Positions 9,349-17,700 of a stretch of 64,000 nt of DNA are shown here, in pieces; position 1 is the stretch's first letter, and each line of letters starts with the position of its first letter. Below the pieces are notes generated by a model, which searched no databases, had not been told where the DNA came from, and saw only the letters and a program-made list of their open reading frames with translations. The position numbers and the translations under genes are program-made. This DNA comes from Wenzhouxiangella sp. 15190 (lineage in GTDB: Bacteria > Pseudomonadota > Gammaproteobacteria > Xanthomonadales > Wenzhouxiangellaceae), in NCBI RefSeq assembly GCF_003417465.1, contig NZ_QVMV01000052.1, positions 62,001-126,000 of the forward strand, read 5' to 3'.

Positions 9349-9405
9349 TAAAATTGCGGGTTTGCCGAATTCAGCAATTGCAAGCAACGGAGCCGTAGCG
9401 GCTCC
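9349..9405 (+). promoter_or_regulatory. rpsP operon promoter/leader with perfect hairpin
   Basis: The gap before rpsP holds a -10-like box in GCTAAAATTGCG (TAAAAT, about 9349-9354) and, further down, a perfect 7-bp stem (GGAGCCG, 9389-9395, with CGGCTCC, 9399-9405) closed by a 3-nt loop. The stem ends 20 nt before the rpsP ATG, just upstream of the Shine-Dalgarno (AGGAGAG). It could affect mRNA stability or S16 translation; that is inference. Confidence 0.4.
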
Positions 9406-9425
9406 GGGGCGTATCAGGAGAGAGC

Positions 9426-9683
9426 ATGGTCAAGATTCGCATGAGCCGGGGTGGCGCCAAGAAGCAGCCCTTCTATCACATTGTCGTGACCGACAGCCGC
9501 AATGCCCGCGACAGCCGTCCCATCGAACGGCTCGGGTTTTTCAATCCGGTGGCGCGCGGTCAGAACGAGCGCCTGCGACTCGATGTCGAGCGCGTGGAGT
9601 ACTGGCTTGACCAGGGCGCGCAGATTTCCGAGCGCGTTCGCGATCTGGCCAACGAAGCACGCCGGGCGCAGGCCGCGGCCTGA
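9426..9683 (+). CDS. rpsP: 30S ribosomal protein S16
   Basis: Component of the 30S subunit body that stabilises 16S rRNA folding. The 85-residue product has the universal start [20 protein letters not shown] and the conserved [24 protein letters not shown]. The length is normal. A good AGGAGAG Shine-Dalgarno lies just upstream. It is the first gene of rpsP-rimM-trmD-rplS, the same order as in E. coli, and rimM starts 4 bp after its stop. Confidence 0.98.
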   Translation: MVKIRMSRGGAKKQPFYHIVVTDSRNARDSRPIERLGFFNPVARGQNERLRLDVERVEYWLDQGAQISERVRDLANEARRAQAAA

Positions 9684-9687
9684 ACCA

Positions 9688-10203
9688 ATGAGGCCAGACG
9701 AATCGGTCGTCGTCGGCCGATTCAACGGTCCCTGGGGCGTTCGCGGCTGGGTCAAGATCTGGTCCGAAACCCGGCCGCCGACGGCCATCTTCGACTATCA
9801 GCCGTGGCTGGTCGGCGACCGCGGCGATTCCCTCGAAATCGAACAGTGGCAGCAGTCGGGTCCCCGGCTGGTGGCCAAGCTCAGTGGCGTCGACACGCCT
9901 GAACAGGCGACGGCGCTTGGCCGACAGACCATTCGCGTCGCGCGCTCGACGCTGCCCGAGCTCGAACCCGGTGAATACTACTGGCATGATCTGATCGGCC
10001 TGGAGGTGATCAACCTGGAGGGTCACGTCTACGGGCGGGTGGAGAAGATGCAGGAAACGGGCGCCCACGATGTCCTCGAAATCCACGGTGAAGACGGCAT
10101 CGTCCTGATTCCCTTCGTGACCGATGAATTCGTGCGCCAGGTCGACCTGGACGGCGGCCGGATCACCGTCGATTGGCCAGTCGACTGGATCGAGTCGGAG
10201 TGA
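9688..10203 (+). CDS. rimM: Ribosome maturation factor RimM
   Basis: Assembly factor that binds S19 and helps the 30S head mature. The 171-residue protein has an N-terminal RimM domain ([20 protein letters not shown] at about 7-26) and a C-terminal PRC barrel beginning near [16 protein letters not shown], with the conserved ending [17 protein letters not shown] chose the ATG 4 bp after rpsP because the VVGRF segment begins immediately after it; longer in-frame openings lie inside rpsP. trmD follows after 4 bp, so the genes are co-transcribed. Confidence 0.97.
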   Translation: MRPDESVVVGRFNGPWGVRGWVKIWSETRPPTAIFDYQPWLVGDRGDSLEIEQWQQSGPRLVAKLSGVDTPEQATALGRQTIRVARSTLPELEPGEYYWHDLIGLEVINLEGHVYGRVEKMQETGAHDVLEIHGEDGIVLIPFVTDEFVRQVDLDGGRITVDWPVDWIESE

Positions 10204-10207
10204 GGTC

Positions 10208-10957
10208 ATGCTCTCGCGCATCGACGTCATCACCCTCTTCCCCGACTGGATCGGTTCGCTCAAGCAGCTCGGTCTGACCGGTCGGGCCATCGCCGACGGC
10301 ACGGTCGAACTGCACTGCTGGAATCCGCGCGATTATGCCGAAGGCGTTCACCGCAGCGTCGACGATCGCCCCTATGGCGGTGGTCCGGGCATGGTGATGC
10401 GGCCGGAACCGCTGGCGAAAGCCATCGAGGCGGCGCGGGGCGGCGACGCGGGAGCGCGCGTCGGCTGCCTGAGTCCGCAGGGCCGCACCCTCGAGCAGGG
10501 GATCGTCCAGGAGCTGGCCGCGCGCGAGCGGCTGATCCTGGTTTGCGGGCGCTACGAAGGCATCGACGAACGTGTGATGGAGACGCTCGTCGACGAGGAA
10601 TGGTCGATCGGCGATTTCGTGCTCTCCGGCGGCGAGCCGGCCGCGGCTGTGATGATCGACGCGGTTGTGCGCCTGCTGCCGGGGGTGCTCGGCCACGAAT
10701 GCTCGGCCGAGCAGGATTCATTCTCCGACGGGCTGCTGGACTGTCCGCATTACACGCGCCCCGAATCCTGGCGGGGGCATGCCGTTCCGGAAATTCTGCT
10801 CAGCGGTGATCATGCCCGTATCGAGCGCTGGCGACGCGCCCAGGCCATCGAGCGGACCCGGCGACGTCGGCCGGATTTGCTCAGCGGGCGTGATCTGGAT
10901 GCCGACGACGAGCAGATCCTGGCGGAATTTTCTGACGCGAAGCGAGACAGGCGCTGA
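10208..10957 (+). CDS. trmD: tRNA (guanine-N1-)-methyltransferase TrmD
   Basis: Uses S-adenosylmethionine to methylate G37 at N1 in tRNAs reading CNN codons, preventing +1 frameshifts; essential in most bacteria. The 249-residue SPOUT-fold protein contains [10 protein letters not shown] at the start, [11 protein letters not shown] near 58-68, the trefoil-knot SAM-binding segments [13 protein letters not shown] and [13 protein letters not shown], and the C-terminal [10 protein letters not shown]. The ATG follows the rimM stop by 4 bp. Length and motifs are normal. Confidence 0.98.
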   Translation: MLSRIDVITLFPDWIGSLKQLGLTGRAIADGTVELHCWNPRDYAEGVHRSVDDRPYGGGPGMVMRPEPLAKAIEAARGGDAGARVGCLSPQGRTLEQGIVQELAARERLILVCGRYEGIDERVMETLVDEEWSIGDFVLSGGEPAAAVMIDAVVRLLPGVLGHECSAEQDSFSDGLLDCPHYTRPESWRGHAVPEILLSGDHARIERWRRAQAIERTRRRRPDLLSGRDLDADDEQILAEFSDAKRDRR

Positions 10958-10961
10958 AAAA

Positions 10962-10978
10962 CCGGTTACAATAACCGG
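10962..10978 (+). promoter_or_regulatory. Palindrome containing a -10-like box between trmD and rplS
   Basis: A perfect inverted repeat with 7-bp arms (CCGGTTA / TAACCGG around CAA) starts 4 bp after the trmD stop. The TACAAT across its centre (10967-10972) resembles a -10 box, and a GC-rich CCCCGGGGTGGGG stretch follows before rplS. It could be a weak promoter, an RNA hairpin adjusting rplS expression, or both. Confidence 0.35.
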
Positions 10979-11043
10979 CTTGTCTGCCCCGGGGTGGGGC
11001 AAGAACGCGCCCTCAGTCAAAGCGCCAATGGGAACAAGCAGTC

Positions 11044-11421
11044 ATGAGCAATATCATCGACGAAATCAACAAGGAACAGACCGAACGCGAGATCCCGGAT
11101 TTCGCCGCCGGCGACACGATCGTGGTCAACCTCTGGGTTCGCGAGGGCGACCGTGAGCGCGTGCAGGCCTTCGAAGGGGTGTGCATCGCCAAGCGCAATC
11201 GCGGCGTCAACTCCGCTTTCACGGTGCGCAAGGTGTCTCACGGCACCGGCGTGGAGCGCGTTTTCCAGACCTACAGCCCGCTGATCGAATCGATCAAGGT
11301 CAAGCGCAAGGGCAAGGTGCGTCGCGCCAAGCTGTTCTATCTGCGCGATCTGGAAGGCAAGGCCGCTCGAATCAAGGAAAAGCTCTCGAGTTCGAACCGC
11401 AAGCGGCGCGCCAGCGCCTAA
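11044..11421 (+). CDS. rplS: 50S ribosomal protein L19
   Basis: Large-subunit protein at the interface with the 30S subunit. The 125-residue product carries the family's conserved [20 protein letters not shown] (about 18-37), [20 protein letters not shown] and the C-terminal [20 protein letters not shown], followed by a basic tail. It is the last gene of the rpsP operon; a strong intrinsic terminator follows 25 bp after the stop. Confidence 0.98.
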   Translation: MSNIIDEINKEQTEREIPDFAAGDTIVVNLWVREGDRERVQAFEGVCIAKRNRGVNSAFTVRKVSHGTGVERVFQTYSPLIESIKVKRKGKVRRAKLFYLRDLEGKAARIKEKLSSSNRKRRASA

Positions 11422-11446
11422 TCCGGACGACGCTGCGAACAAAAAA

Positions 11447-11472
11447 GGCCAGCCGGGCGGCTGGCCTTTTTT
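11447..11472 (+). terminator. Rho-independent terminator after rplS
   Basis: GGCCAGCC and GGCTGGCC form a perfect 8-bp GC-rich stem with loop GGGC, preceded by six A and followed directly by TTTTTT. The A/T tracts make it usable from both strands, but only rplS reads directly into it. Confidence 0.93.
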
Positions 11473-11546
11473 GTGTCTGGAACTGACGGGTGGGAACTTC
11501 GATTAAGGATGGCCGCAAGGCAGGCTGCTTTTTGGCACTAGCTCCG

Positions 11547-11617
11547 GTTTGAAATTTTCAAATTCGAAGCATCAAGTACCAAACAAATTCGAATTTCCGA
11601 AATTCGAATGACCAAAA
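11547..11617. repeat. TTCGAA-word intergenic repeat, copy 1 (single arm)
   Basis: AT-rich stretch in the gap between rplS and the bactofilin gene, built of TTCGAA-type words: AAATTCGAAGCATCAAG, TACCAAACAAATTCGAA, CGAAATTCGAATGACCAAAA. It matches the left arm of the two-armed copies at 34544, 40917, 53495 and 55990, but I see no matching inverted right arm here. It makes no protein and contrasts strongly in GC content with both flanking genes. The rest of the gap (11473-11546) shows nothing recognisable. Confidence 0.75.
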
Positions 11618-11633
11618 CGCCCCATCCGTTTCA

Positions 11634-12089
11634 CTACGAGGCTGCTTTGCTGGTCTTGGCTTCCGGTAATGGCTGTGCTTTTTTCTCTTCTGGCGCTGCC
11701 TTCTTGCGGTCAGCGACAGGCTGTGATCGGTTGTGCGACTCGCGAACCTTGCTGTTGCCGTTGAACAGGGCGCCCGGTTCGATCACCAGTTCGGCGACCG
11801 TGACATCGCCCTCGACCCGGCCGCCGGCGACGATTTCCAGCCTTCTGGCATCGACGTTGCCTTCGAAGCGGCCGCTGACGAGGACGTGCTCGGCCTGCAA
11901 CTCGCCGACGAAATGGCCTTCCTGCCCGATGGCTACCTCCGCCTCGGACTGAACGTTTCCCTCGATTCGACCGTCGACGTGCAGGTTGTCGCTCAGGGCG
12001 AGGTCGCCGACAAGCTTTGAACCTGCTGCAATGACGGTCGTTCCGGCGTTCTGGACGCCGTCCGGACGACCTCGGTTAATGATTCCCAT
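11634..12089 (-). CDS. Bactofilin (polymer-forming cytoskeletal protein)
   Basis: Small protein that self-assembles into filaments without nucleotide and typically positions cell-wall enzymes. The 151 residues have a beta-helical bactofilin domain at about 17-115 with the repeating pattern seen in VGDLALSDNLHVDGRIEGNV, EVAIGQEGHFVGEL and GGRVEGDVTVAELVIEPGAL, then a Lys/Glu/Pro-rich tail (120-151). The ATG at 12089 lies inside the upstream M23 peptidase gene, so the two coding regions overlap by 97 bp in different frames. Bactofilin plus M23 endopeptidase is a known functional pair in cell-shape control (for example CcmA with Csd-type peptidases in Helicobacter), so joint action is a reasonable inference. 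Confidence 0.92.
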   Translation of the reverse strand: MGIINRGRPDGVQNAGTTVIAAGSKLVGDLALSDNLHVDGRIEGNVQSEAEVAIGQEGHFVGELQAEHVLVSGRFEGNVDARRLEIVAGGRVEGDVTVAELVIEPGALFNGNSKVRESHNRSQPVADRKKAAPEEKKAQPLPEAKTSKAAS

Positions 12090-12946
12090 TGAACGCGATC
12101 CTCTTCGCTGAATAGCACATCGTATTCTTCCAGCGACCAGCGCAGGAAGGGTGAAGGGTCGAGGCGGCGCTGCAGGTAGCGAACCTCGTAGTGAAGATGT
12201 GGCGCAGCCGACTGGCCGGTATTGCCGGAATAGCCGAGCAGGTCGCCACGCTTGACGTAGCTGCCCGAGTCGATCTCGATTTCGTCGAGATGGCCGTAGA
12301 TGGTCGAGAAGCCGTAGTTGTGGACCAGCTTGACCATCTTGCCCAGGCCGGAACTCTGATGAACGGCGGCCCATTCGACCACGCCGTCGGCAGTGGCATA
12401 GATGGGGGTGCCGCGCTTGGCGCGCAGGTCCACGCCGCCGTGCAGAGCCTCGTGGTCGTGGATGGGATGCTGGCGCATGCCGAAATCGCTGGTCACACGC
12501 CCGGACTGCACCGGGAAGCCGCTGGGGATCGAGCGCAGCATCAGCCGCTTTTCGAAAGCAGTCTGGGCGGCGGTGTCGATTCTCCGGGCCAGGGGGCGCT
12601 CGTTCGAGGACTCCAGCCCCACCAGGGTTTCGATACGCTGCACCTCGGTGCCGAGAACGGCCAGTTCGCGGCTGCGTTGCCGGACTTCCCGTTCCAGCTC
12701 CCGCCGTTGCCCGGCCAGGCGCTCCTTGTCGGCCCGAATGTTTTCCTTTTCGGCAGCCAGCTCGGCGACCTGGCCGTTGAGCGAGCCGACCTTGTTCGAC
12801 AGCAGCAGGATGCTGACTGCGCCGACGACCATCACCACGGCAAGGCCGATGGCCGCCCCGGCGATGACGCGCCGGACCAGCTGGTCGAGCGTGAAATGAC
12901 GCGAACCCCGGTAGTCGGTGATCGTGACGTAATAGCTTTGCCGCAT
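11993..12946 (-). CDS. Membrane-anchored M23 peptidoglycan endopeptidase
   Basis: Predicted periplasmic zinc metallopeptidase cutting peptidoglycan cross-links, anchored in the inner membrane. From the ATG at 12946 the protein has 317 residues: a short cytoplasmic start (MRQSYYVTITDYRGSRHFTL), one membrane helix at about 26-49, a coiled coil at about 52-105, and an M23/LytM domain with the zinc motif HGGVDLRAKRGTPIYA and HLHYEVRYLQ. Both metal-binding elements are intact, so it should be active, unlike EnvC/NlpD-type activators. A TTG at 13018 would extend the protein, but the added 24 residues look non-native. The last 32 codons overlap the bactofilin gene. Confidence 0.9.
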   Translation of the reverse strand: MRQSYYVTITDYRGSRHFTLDQLVRRVIAGAAIGLAVVMVVGAVSILLLSNKVGSLNGQVAELAAEKENIRADKERLAGQRRELEREVRQRSRELAVLGTEVQRIETLVGLESSNERPLARRIDTAAQTAFEKRLMLRSIPSGFPVQSGRVTSDFGMRQHPIHDHEALHGGVDLRAKRGTPIYATADGVVEWAAVHQSSGLGKMVKLVHNYGFSTIYGHLDEIEIDSGSYVKRGDLLGYSGNTGQSAAPHLHYEVRYLQRRLDPSPFLRWSLEEYDVLFSEEDRVQWESLTEVVRTASRTPERPSLQQVQSLSATSP

Positions 12947-13066
12947 GTGCTGGTGTTGACTTCTTGTTGTTGTAAGGGCCCGATTCGGGACGATTTTGTC
13001 GAACGAGCGGGGCGCCAATTATGCGAGGGCTGCCGCCCGGTTGCAAACGGGCGCGGTTTTGCGGGT

Positions 13067-13072
13067 TAGAAT
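13067..13072 (+). promoter_or_regulatory. Probable -10 box for the HExxH lipoprotein gene
   Basis: TAGAAT in the sequence GGGTTAGAATTCC lies 40 bp before the ATG at 13113. A TTGCAA hexamer at 13041 could act as -35, but the spacing of 20 bp is long. Confidence 0.35.
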
Positions 13073-13112
13073 TCCGGGCATTCCCGAATACCATGTCGAC
13101 GGAGTCCCGGTC

Positions 13113-14834
13113 ATGAGCAAGACGATTTCAGCGCTTTTCCTGTGCCTTTACCTGGCTGCTTGCGGCGGTGTCGGCGATGAGGACGATGCCACCGTTTCCG
13201 ACAGCGGATCGAGTGCAGAGCAGGCGAGTGAACAGTCCTCTGCCGCAACGGAACCGAAAGCGGCCGAAGGCGCGAAGCAGGCCGTGGCCGAGCCGCGGCC
13301 GGAAATCTACTCGGAATTCACCCTCGAGTCGGATCTGGGCCATCTCAGCGATGATCAACGCCGCATGGTGGCCGTGCTCATCGACGCAAGCCGGATCATG
13401 GACGAGCTTTTCTGGCACCAGGCCTTCGGCGAGCGCGATGCCCTGCTCGAACAGATCGATGACGAGCCCACGCGCGAGTTCGCCCGCATCAATTACGGTC
13501 CCTGGGACCGTCTCGCCGGCAACCGGCCTTTCGTGCCGGGATACGGACCCAAGCCGTCGGGCGCCAATTTCTATCCGGCCGACATGAGCGACGCGGAGTT
13601 CGAAGCCCTCGAAGACAGCGGCAAGGACGATCTCTACACCCTGATCCGTCGCGATGAGGCCGGCGAGCTGACGGTCGAGCCCTACAACGAGTTCTACGCA
13701 GAGCGACTGGCCGACGCGGCCGAAATGCTCGAGCGTGCCGCCGAACTGGCCGAGAACGAAAGCTTCGCCCATTACCTGCGGCTGCGGGCCGACGCGCTGG
13801 TGACCAACCGTTACCAGCCCTCCGACCTGGCCTGGATGGATGTCGAGGGCAACAAGGTCGACCTGATCTACGGGCCGATCGAGACCTACGAAGACCAGCG
13901 CTACGGCTACAAGGCGGCCTTCGAGGCTTACGTGCTGATCAAGGATCTCGAGTGGAGCGAGCGTCTGGCGCGCTTTGCCGAGTTCTTGCCCGAGCTGCAG
14001 CGCAACCTGCCCGTACCCGAAGCCTACAAGGCCGAGGAGCCGGGCGGCGACGCCGAGCTCAACGCCTATGACGTGGTCTACTACGCCGGCGACTCCAACG
14101 CCGGCTCGAAGACGATTGCCGTCAACCTGCCCAACGACGAGGAAGTGCAGCTGGCCAAGGGCACGCGCCGCTCGCAGCTGAAGAACGCCATGCGCGCCAA
14201 GTTCGACCGCATCCTACTGCCGATCGCCGATGTGGTCATCGCCGAGGACCAGCGCGAGCACATCAGCTTCGACGCCTTCTTCGGCAATACCATGTTCCAC
14301 GAGGTGGCCCACGGCCTGGGCATCAAGAACCTGGTGGAAGGCGAGGGAACGGTACGCGCCGCGCTCAAGGAGCACGCCAGCCCGCACGAGGAGGGCAAGG
14401 CCGATGTGCTGGGCCTGTACATGGTGCGCGAGCTCAGCGAGGCCGGCGAGCTCGAGGGTGACATCATGGATTACTACGTCACCTTCCTGGCCGGGATCTT
14501 CCGTTCGGTTCGGTTCGGCGCCTCGAGCGCCCACGGCCGCGCCAACATGATGCGCTTCAACTATTTCGCCGACTTCGGCGCCTTCGAACGCGACGAGAAC
14601 GGCCACTACCGCGTCGTGAAGGACCGCTTCAGCGAGGCCATCGACGCGCTCTCGCGCGAAATCCTGGTGATGCAGGGCGACGGCGACTACGACAAGGCCG
14701 ACCGCATGCTCGATGAACTTGGCGTGATCGGCGAGGAACTGCAGTCCGACCTCGACCGCATCGACACCGCCGGTATCCCGGTGGACGTGAAATTCCGACA
14801 GGGAAAGGACGTTCTCGGAATTGGCCTTGAATAG
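13113..14834 (+). CDS. HExxH zinc-metallohydrolase lipoprotein (M49/DPP III-like)
   Basis: A 573-residue predicted lipoprotein: signal peptide MSKTISALFLCLYLAAC with the lipobox LAAC (lipidated C17), then a low-complexity acidic/Ser/Ala linker to about 60. The catalytic part contains HEVAHGLG with H396, E397 and H400, and a probable third zinc-ligand motif EEGKADVLGLYM around E426/E427. The general sequence and the EExxAD motif recall dipeptidyl-peptidase III (M49) relatives, but classical DPP III has HExxGH and a wider gap to the EE motif, so this is a divergent branch. It probably hydrolyses peptides in the periplasm or at the outer membrane. It stands alone between bactofilin/M23 (divergent) and htpG. 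Confidence 0.75.
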   Translation: MSKTISALFLCLYLAACGGVGDEDDATVSDSGSSAEQASEQSSAATEPKAAEGAKQAVAEPRPEIYSEFTLESDLGHLSDDQRRMVAVLIDASRIMDELFWHQAFGERDALLEQIDDEPTREFARINYGPWDRLAGNRPFVPGYGPKPSGANFYPADMSDAEFEALEDSGKDDLYTLIRRDEAGELTVEPYNEFYAERLADAAEMLERAAELAENESFAHYLRLRADALVTNRYQPSDLAWMDVEGNKVDLIYGPIETYEDQRYGYKAAFEAYVLIKDLEWSERLARFAEFLPELQRNLPVPEAYKAEEPGGDAELNAYDVVYYAGDSNAGSKTIAVNLPNDEEVQLAKGTRRSQLKNAMRAKFDRILLPIADVVIAEDQREHISFDAFFGNTMFHEVAHGLGIKNLVEGEGTVRAALKEHASPHEEGKADVLGLYMVRELSEAGELEGDIMDYYVTFLAGIFRSVRFGASSAHGRANMMRFNYFADFGAFERDENGHYRVVKDRFSEAIDALSREILVMQGDGDYDKADRMLDELGVIGEELQSDLDRIDTAGIPVDVKFRQGKDVLGIGLE

Positions 14835-14905
14835 CAAGAGGGCTTGAAAGCCGGGGTGTTTGCGCCCACTTCGTCAGCAGTCCAGACAACTGTAACGACG
14901 CTGCC

Positions 14906-16798
14906 ATGAGTGAAGCAAACGCCCCGGAAACCCACCGTTTCGATACGGAGGTCCATCAGCTACTCAAGCTGATGGTCAACGCGCTTTATTCCAATCGCGA
15001 AATCTTCCTGCGCGAGTTGATCTCCAACGCCTCGGACGCCAGCGACAAGCTGCGCTTCGAGGCACTGACCAACGAAGTACTCAAGGGCGCCGACCAGGAC
15101 CTGGCCATCGATGTCCGGTTCGACAGCAAGGCGGGCACGCTGACGGTCTCCGACCGCGGTATCGGCATGAACCGGGAAGAGGTGATCGACAATCTCGGCA
15201 CCATCGCCCGCTCCGGCACCCGGCAGTTTCTGGAATCACTGTCCGGTGACAAGCAGAAGGATGCCGCGCTGATTGGCCAGTTCGGCGTCGGTTTCTACTC
15301 CGCTTTCATCGTCGCCTCCGAGGTCACGGTCGAAACCCGCCGCGCCGACGATTCGGCCGACAACGGTGTACGCTGGGTTTCGACGGGCGAGGGCGAGTAC
15401 CAGATCGAAGCGATCCGGCGCGACGAGCAGGGCACCACCATCACGCTCACGCTGCATGACGATCACAAGGACCTGCTTTCGGACTGGCAGCTCAAGCGCA
15501 TCATCCGTCACTACTCCAACCACATCGCCTTCCCGATCCGCCTGGCCGAAGCCGGCAAGGACGACGAGCCGGAAACGGTCAATGATTCCAAGGCGCTCTG
15601 GGCGCGGGCGAAGTCGGAAGTCTCCGACGAGGAATACCAGGAGTTCTATACCAGCCTGACCGGCGACGAGGAAAAGCCGCTGAGCTGGGCCCACCATCAC
15701 GTCGAGGGCAGCCAGCGCTACAGCATGCTGCTCTACCTGCCGTCGCAGGCGCCGTTCGACATGCTGATCAACCGTGACGAACGCGAGGGGGTCAAGCTCT
15801 ACATCCAGCGGGTGTTCATCATGGATGCCGCCGAGCAGGTCGTGCCGCGCTACCTGCGATTCATTCGCGGGGTGATCGACTCGGCAGACCTGCCGCTGAA
15901 CATCTCGCGCGAGATCCTGCAGGACAACCCGCTTGTCCGGAAGATTCGCGCCACAGTGATCAAGCGTTCGCTCGATCTGATCGAGAAGCTGGCCGGCGAA
16001 GGCGGCGAGGCCTGGGAAAAATTCCACAAGGCCTTCGGCAGCGTCCTCAAGGAAGGTGTGATCGAGGATTTCGAGCAGCGCGAGCGCATCGCCTCGCTGC
16101 TTCGATTCGCCTCGAGCAAGTCCGACGATGAATCGGTCGGCCTGGACAGCTATGTCGAGAACATGGTCGAGGGTCAGGACACCATCTGGTACCTGACCGC
16201 CGACAGCCTGAAGGTGGCGAAGAACTCCCCCCACCTGGAGGTATTTCGCAAGCGCGGTATCGAGGTGCTGCTGCTGACCGACCGCATCGACGAGTGGCTG
16301 GTCGCCCACCTGCACGAGTACAAGGGCAAGCAGCTCAAGTCCGCGGCCAGCGGCAAGCTCGATCTGGAAGACGACCAGGCCGAGCCGGACGAGTCGGCGA
16401 AGCAACTGGCCGGCCGCATCAAGAAGGCTCTGGGCGAGCAGGTCGGCAACGTGACCGCCGGGTCACGACTGACCGACTCGCCCGGCTGCATCGTCAGCGA
16501 TGACGACGCCATGAGCCTGCAGATGCAGAAAATGCTGCGCCAGGCCGGCCAGGAGGTGCCAGAGACCAAGCCCGACCTCGAAATCAACGCCGCTCACCCG
16601 CTGCTCGAGACCATGGCCGCCGCAGACGACGATTCGCGTTTCAGCGAGCTCTCGCAGCTGCTGTTCGACCAGGCGCTGCTCGCCGAAGGGGGTGAACTGG
16701 CCGACCCGGCCGCCTACGTGAAGCGCGTCAACAGCCTGCTGGTCGATGCCCTGGGCAAGAACGGCGAGAACGACGACGATCATGCCGCCTCGGCCTGA
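14906..16798 (+). CDS. htpG: Molecular chaperone HtpG (Hsp90)
   Basis: ATP-dependent cytosolic chaperone of the Hsp90 family. The 630-residue product has the N-terminal GHKL ATPase domain with REIFLRELISNASDASDKLR (E37 and N41 contact Mg-ATP), VSDRGIGMNREEV, IGQFGVGFYSAF, then the middle domain with LPLNISREILQDNPLVRKIR, and the C-terminal dimerisation domain. Length is normal. The acidic end (ENDDDHAASA) overlaps the start of the sodium channel gene by 17 bp. I did not find a sigma-32 promoter in the 71-bp upstream gap. Confidence 0.98.
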   Translation: MSEANAPETHRFDTEVHQLLKLMVNALYSNREIFLRELISNASDASDKLRFEALTNEVLKGADQDLAIDVRFDSKAGTLTVSDRGIGMNREEVIDNLGTIARSGTRQFLESLSGDKQKDAALIGQFGVGFYSAFIVASEVTVETRRADDSADNGVRWVSTGEGEYQIEAIRRDEQGTTITLTLHDDHKDLLSDWQLKRIIRHYSNHIAFPIRLAEAGKDDEPETVNDSKALWARAKSEVSDEEYQEFYTSLTGDEEKPLSWAHHHVEGSQRYSMLLYLPSQAPFDMLINRDEREGVKLYIQRVFIMDAAEQVVPRYLRFIRGVIDSADLPLNISREILQDNPLVRKIRATVIKRSLDLIEKLAGEGGEAWEKFHKAFGSVLKEGVIEDFEQRERIASLLRFASSKSDDESVGLDSYVENMVEGQDTIWYLTADSLKVAKNSPHLEVFRKRGIEVLLLTDRIDEWLVAHLHEYKGKQLKSAASGKLDLEDDQAEPDESAKQLAGRIKKALGEQVGNVTAGSRLTDSPGCIVSDDDAMSLQMQKMLRQAGQEVPETKPDLEINAAHPLLETMAAADDDSRFSELSQLLFDQALLAEGGELADPAAYVKRVNSLLVDALGKNGENDDDHAASA

Positions 16799-17624
16799 CG
16801 GGGGAGCGCTGGCGCCGGCTGCCGCCGGCGGCTGGCGCGAGCGGCTGGGCCGCTGGGTCGAGGGCCGGGCCTTCAGTCGCTTCATTATCGCGCTGATCGT
16901 CGTCAACGCGATCATCCTCGGCCTGGAAACCTCGTCCGCGGTAATGGCTCGTGCTGGCGACTTGTTGCTCGCGGCCAACACCGTCATTCTCGGCGTATTC
17001 ATCGTCGAGATCGGGCTCAAGCTCATCGCTTTCGGTCCGCGTTTCTTTCGCTCTGGCTGGAACGTGTTCGATTTTCTGGTCGTCGGTGCTTCGCTTGTGC
17101 CCACGGCCGGTCCGCTGGAAATCCTGCGCGCGCTTCGTGTCTTGCGGGTGCTGCGCCTGCTCTCGCAGGTGCCCAAGCTCAGGGTGATCATCGAGTCGCT
17201 CCTGCGCGCGCTGCCGGGCATGGGCTGGACGGCCCTGCTGTTGTTGCTGGTCTTCTATGTCTTCGCCGTGATGGGCACCATGCTCTTCGGTGAACGGTTC
17301 CCCGAGTACTGGGGTAGCCTGGGGGCGAGCCTGTTTTCGCTGTTCCAGATCATGACCCTCGAGTCGTGGTCCTCGGGCATCGCGCGGCCGATGATGGAAG
17401 CCATTCCCTGGGCCTGGGTCTTCTTCGTGCCGTTCATCCTGGTCTCGAGCTTCATGGTGCTCAACCTGTTCATCGCGATCATCGTGACCGCTACCCAGTC
17501 CATTCACCAGGACGAAGAGGACCTGGAGCGCCGACAGTTGCTCGAGGAGCTACGCTCGATCAACCAAAGACTCGCGCAGCTGGAGCGATTCCCGATAAAC
17601 GAACAGAAAGACAAAACACAGTAA
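16782..17624 (+). CDS. NaChBac-type voltage-gated sodium channel
   Basis: One-domain, six-helix voltage-gated channel; four subunits form the pore. In the 280 residues: S1 about 31-49, S2 65-84, S3 93-108, voltage sensor S4 112-134 with arginines R116, R119, R122 and R125 every third residue, S5 147-168, selectivity filter TLESWSS at 192-198, S6 213-236 with the conserved NLFIAIIV, and a C-terminal coiled coil at about 245-268. The filter is the sodium-selective type of NaChBac and NavAb (TLESWAS/TLESWSM). In alkaliphilic and marine bacteria such channels serve pH homeostasis and motility. The ATG at 16782 overlaps the htpG end; the first 28 residues are not membrane-spanning. A repeat element follows the stop. 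Confidence 0.93.
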   Translation: MPPRPDGGALAPAAAGGWRERLGRWVEGRAFSRFIIALIVVNAIILGLETSSAVMARAGDLLLAANTVILGVFIVEIGLKLIAFGPRFFRSGWNVFDFLVVGASLVPTAGPLEILRALRVLRVLRLLSQVPKLRVIIESLLRALPGMGWTALLLLLVFYVFAVMGTMLFGERFPEYWGSLGASLFSLFQIMTLESWSSGIARPMMEAIPWAWVFFVPFILVSSFMVLNLFIAIIVTATQSIHQDEEDLERRQLLEELRSINQRLAQLERFPINEQKDKTQ

Positions 17625-17698
17625 CCACGGAAGGGCACGGAATGCACGGATAGAACGTTTTTGGTTTTGTTCCGTGTTTTCCGTGTCTTCAGTGGTTT
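17623..17698. repeat. CACGGAA-word inverted repeat, copy 1
   Basis: Left arm AACCACGGAAGGGCACGGAA then TGCACGG (17623-17649) faces right arm TTCCGTGTTTTCCGTGTCTT then CAGTGGTTT (17670-17698), its imperfect reverse complement, around a 20-nt spacer. It starts at the last base of the sodium channel stop codon. The same words form the element at 26334-26467. Confidence 0.8.
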
Positions 17699-17700
17699 CA

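Noticed and set aside
11634-13094. One large protein spanning the bactofilin frame and its upstream extension
   Set aside because: The upstream part is the wrong frame of the M23 gene and is rich in Arg/Pro/Gly without motifs; the bactofilin homology begins after the internal ATG at 12089.
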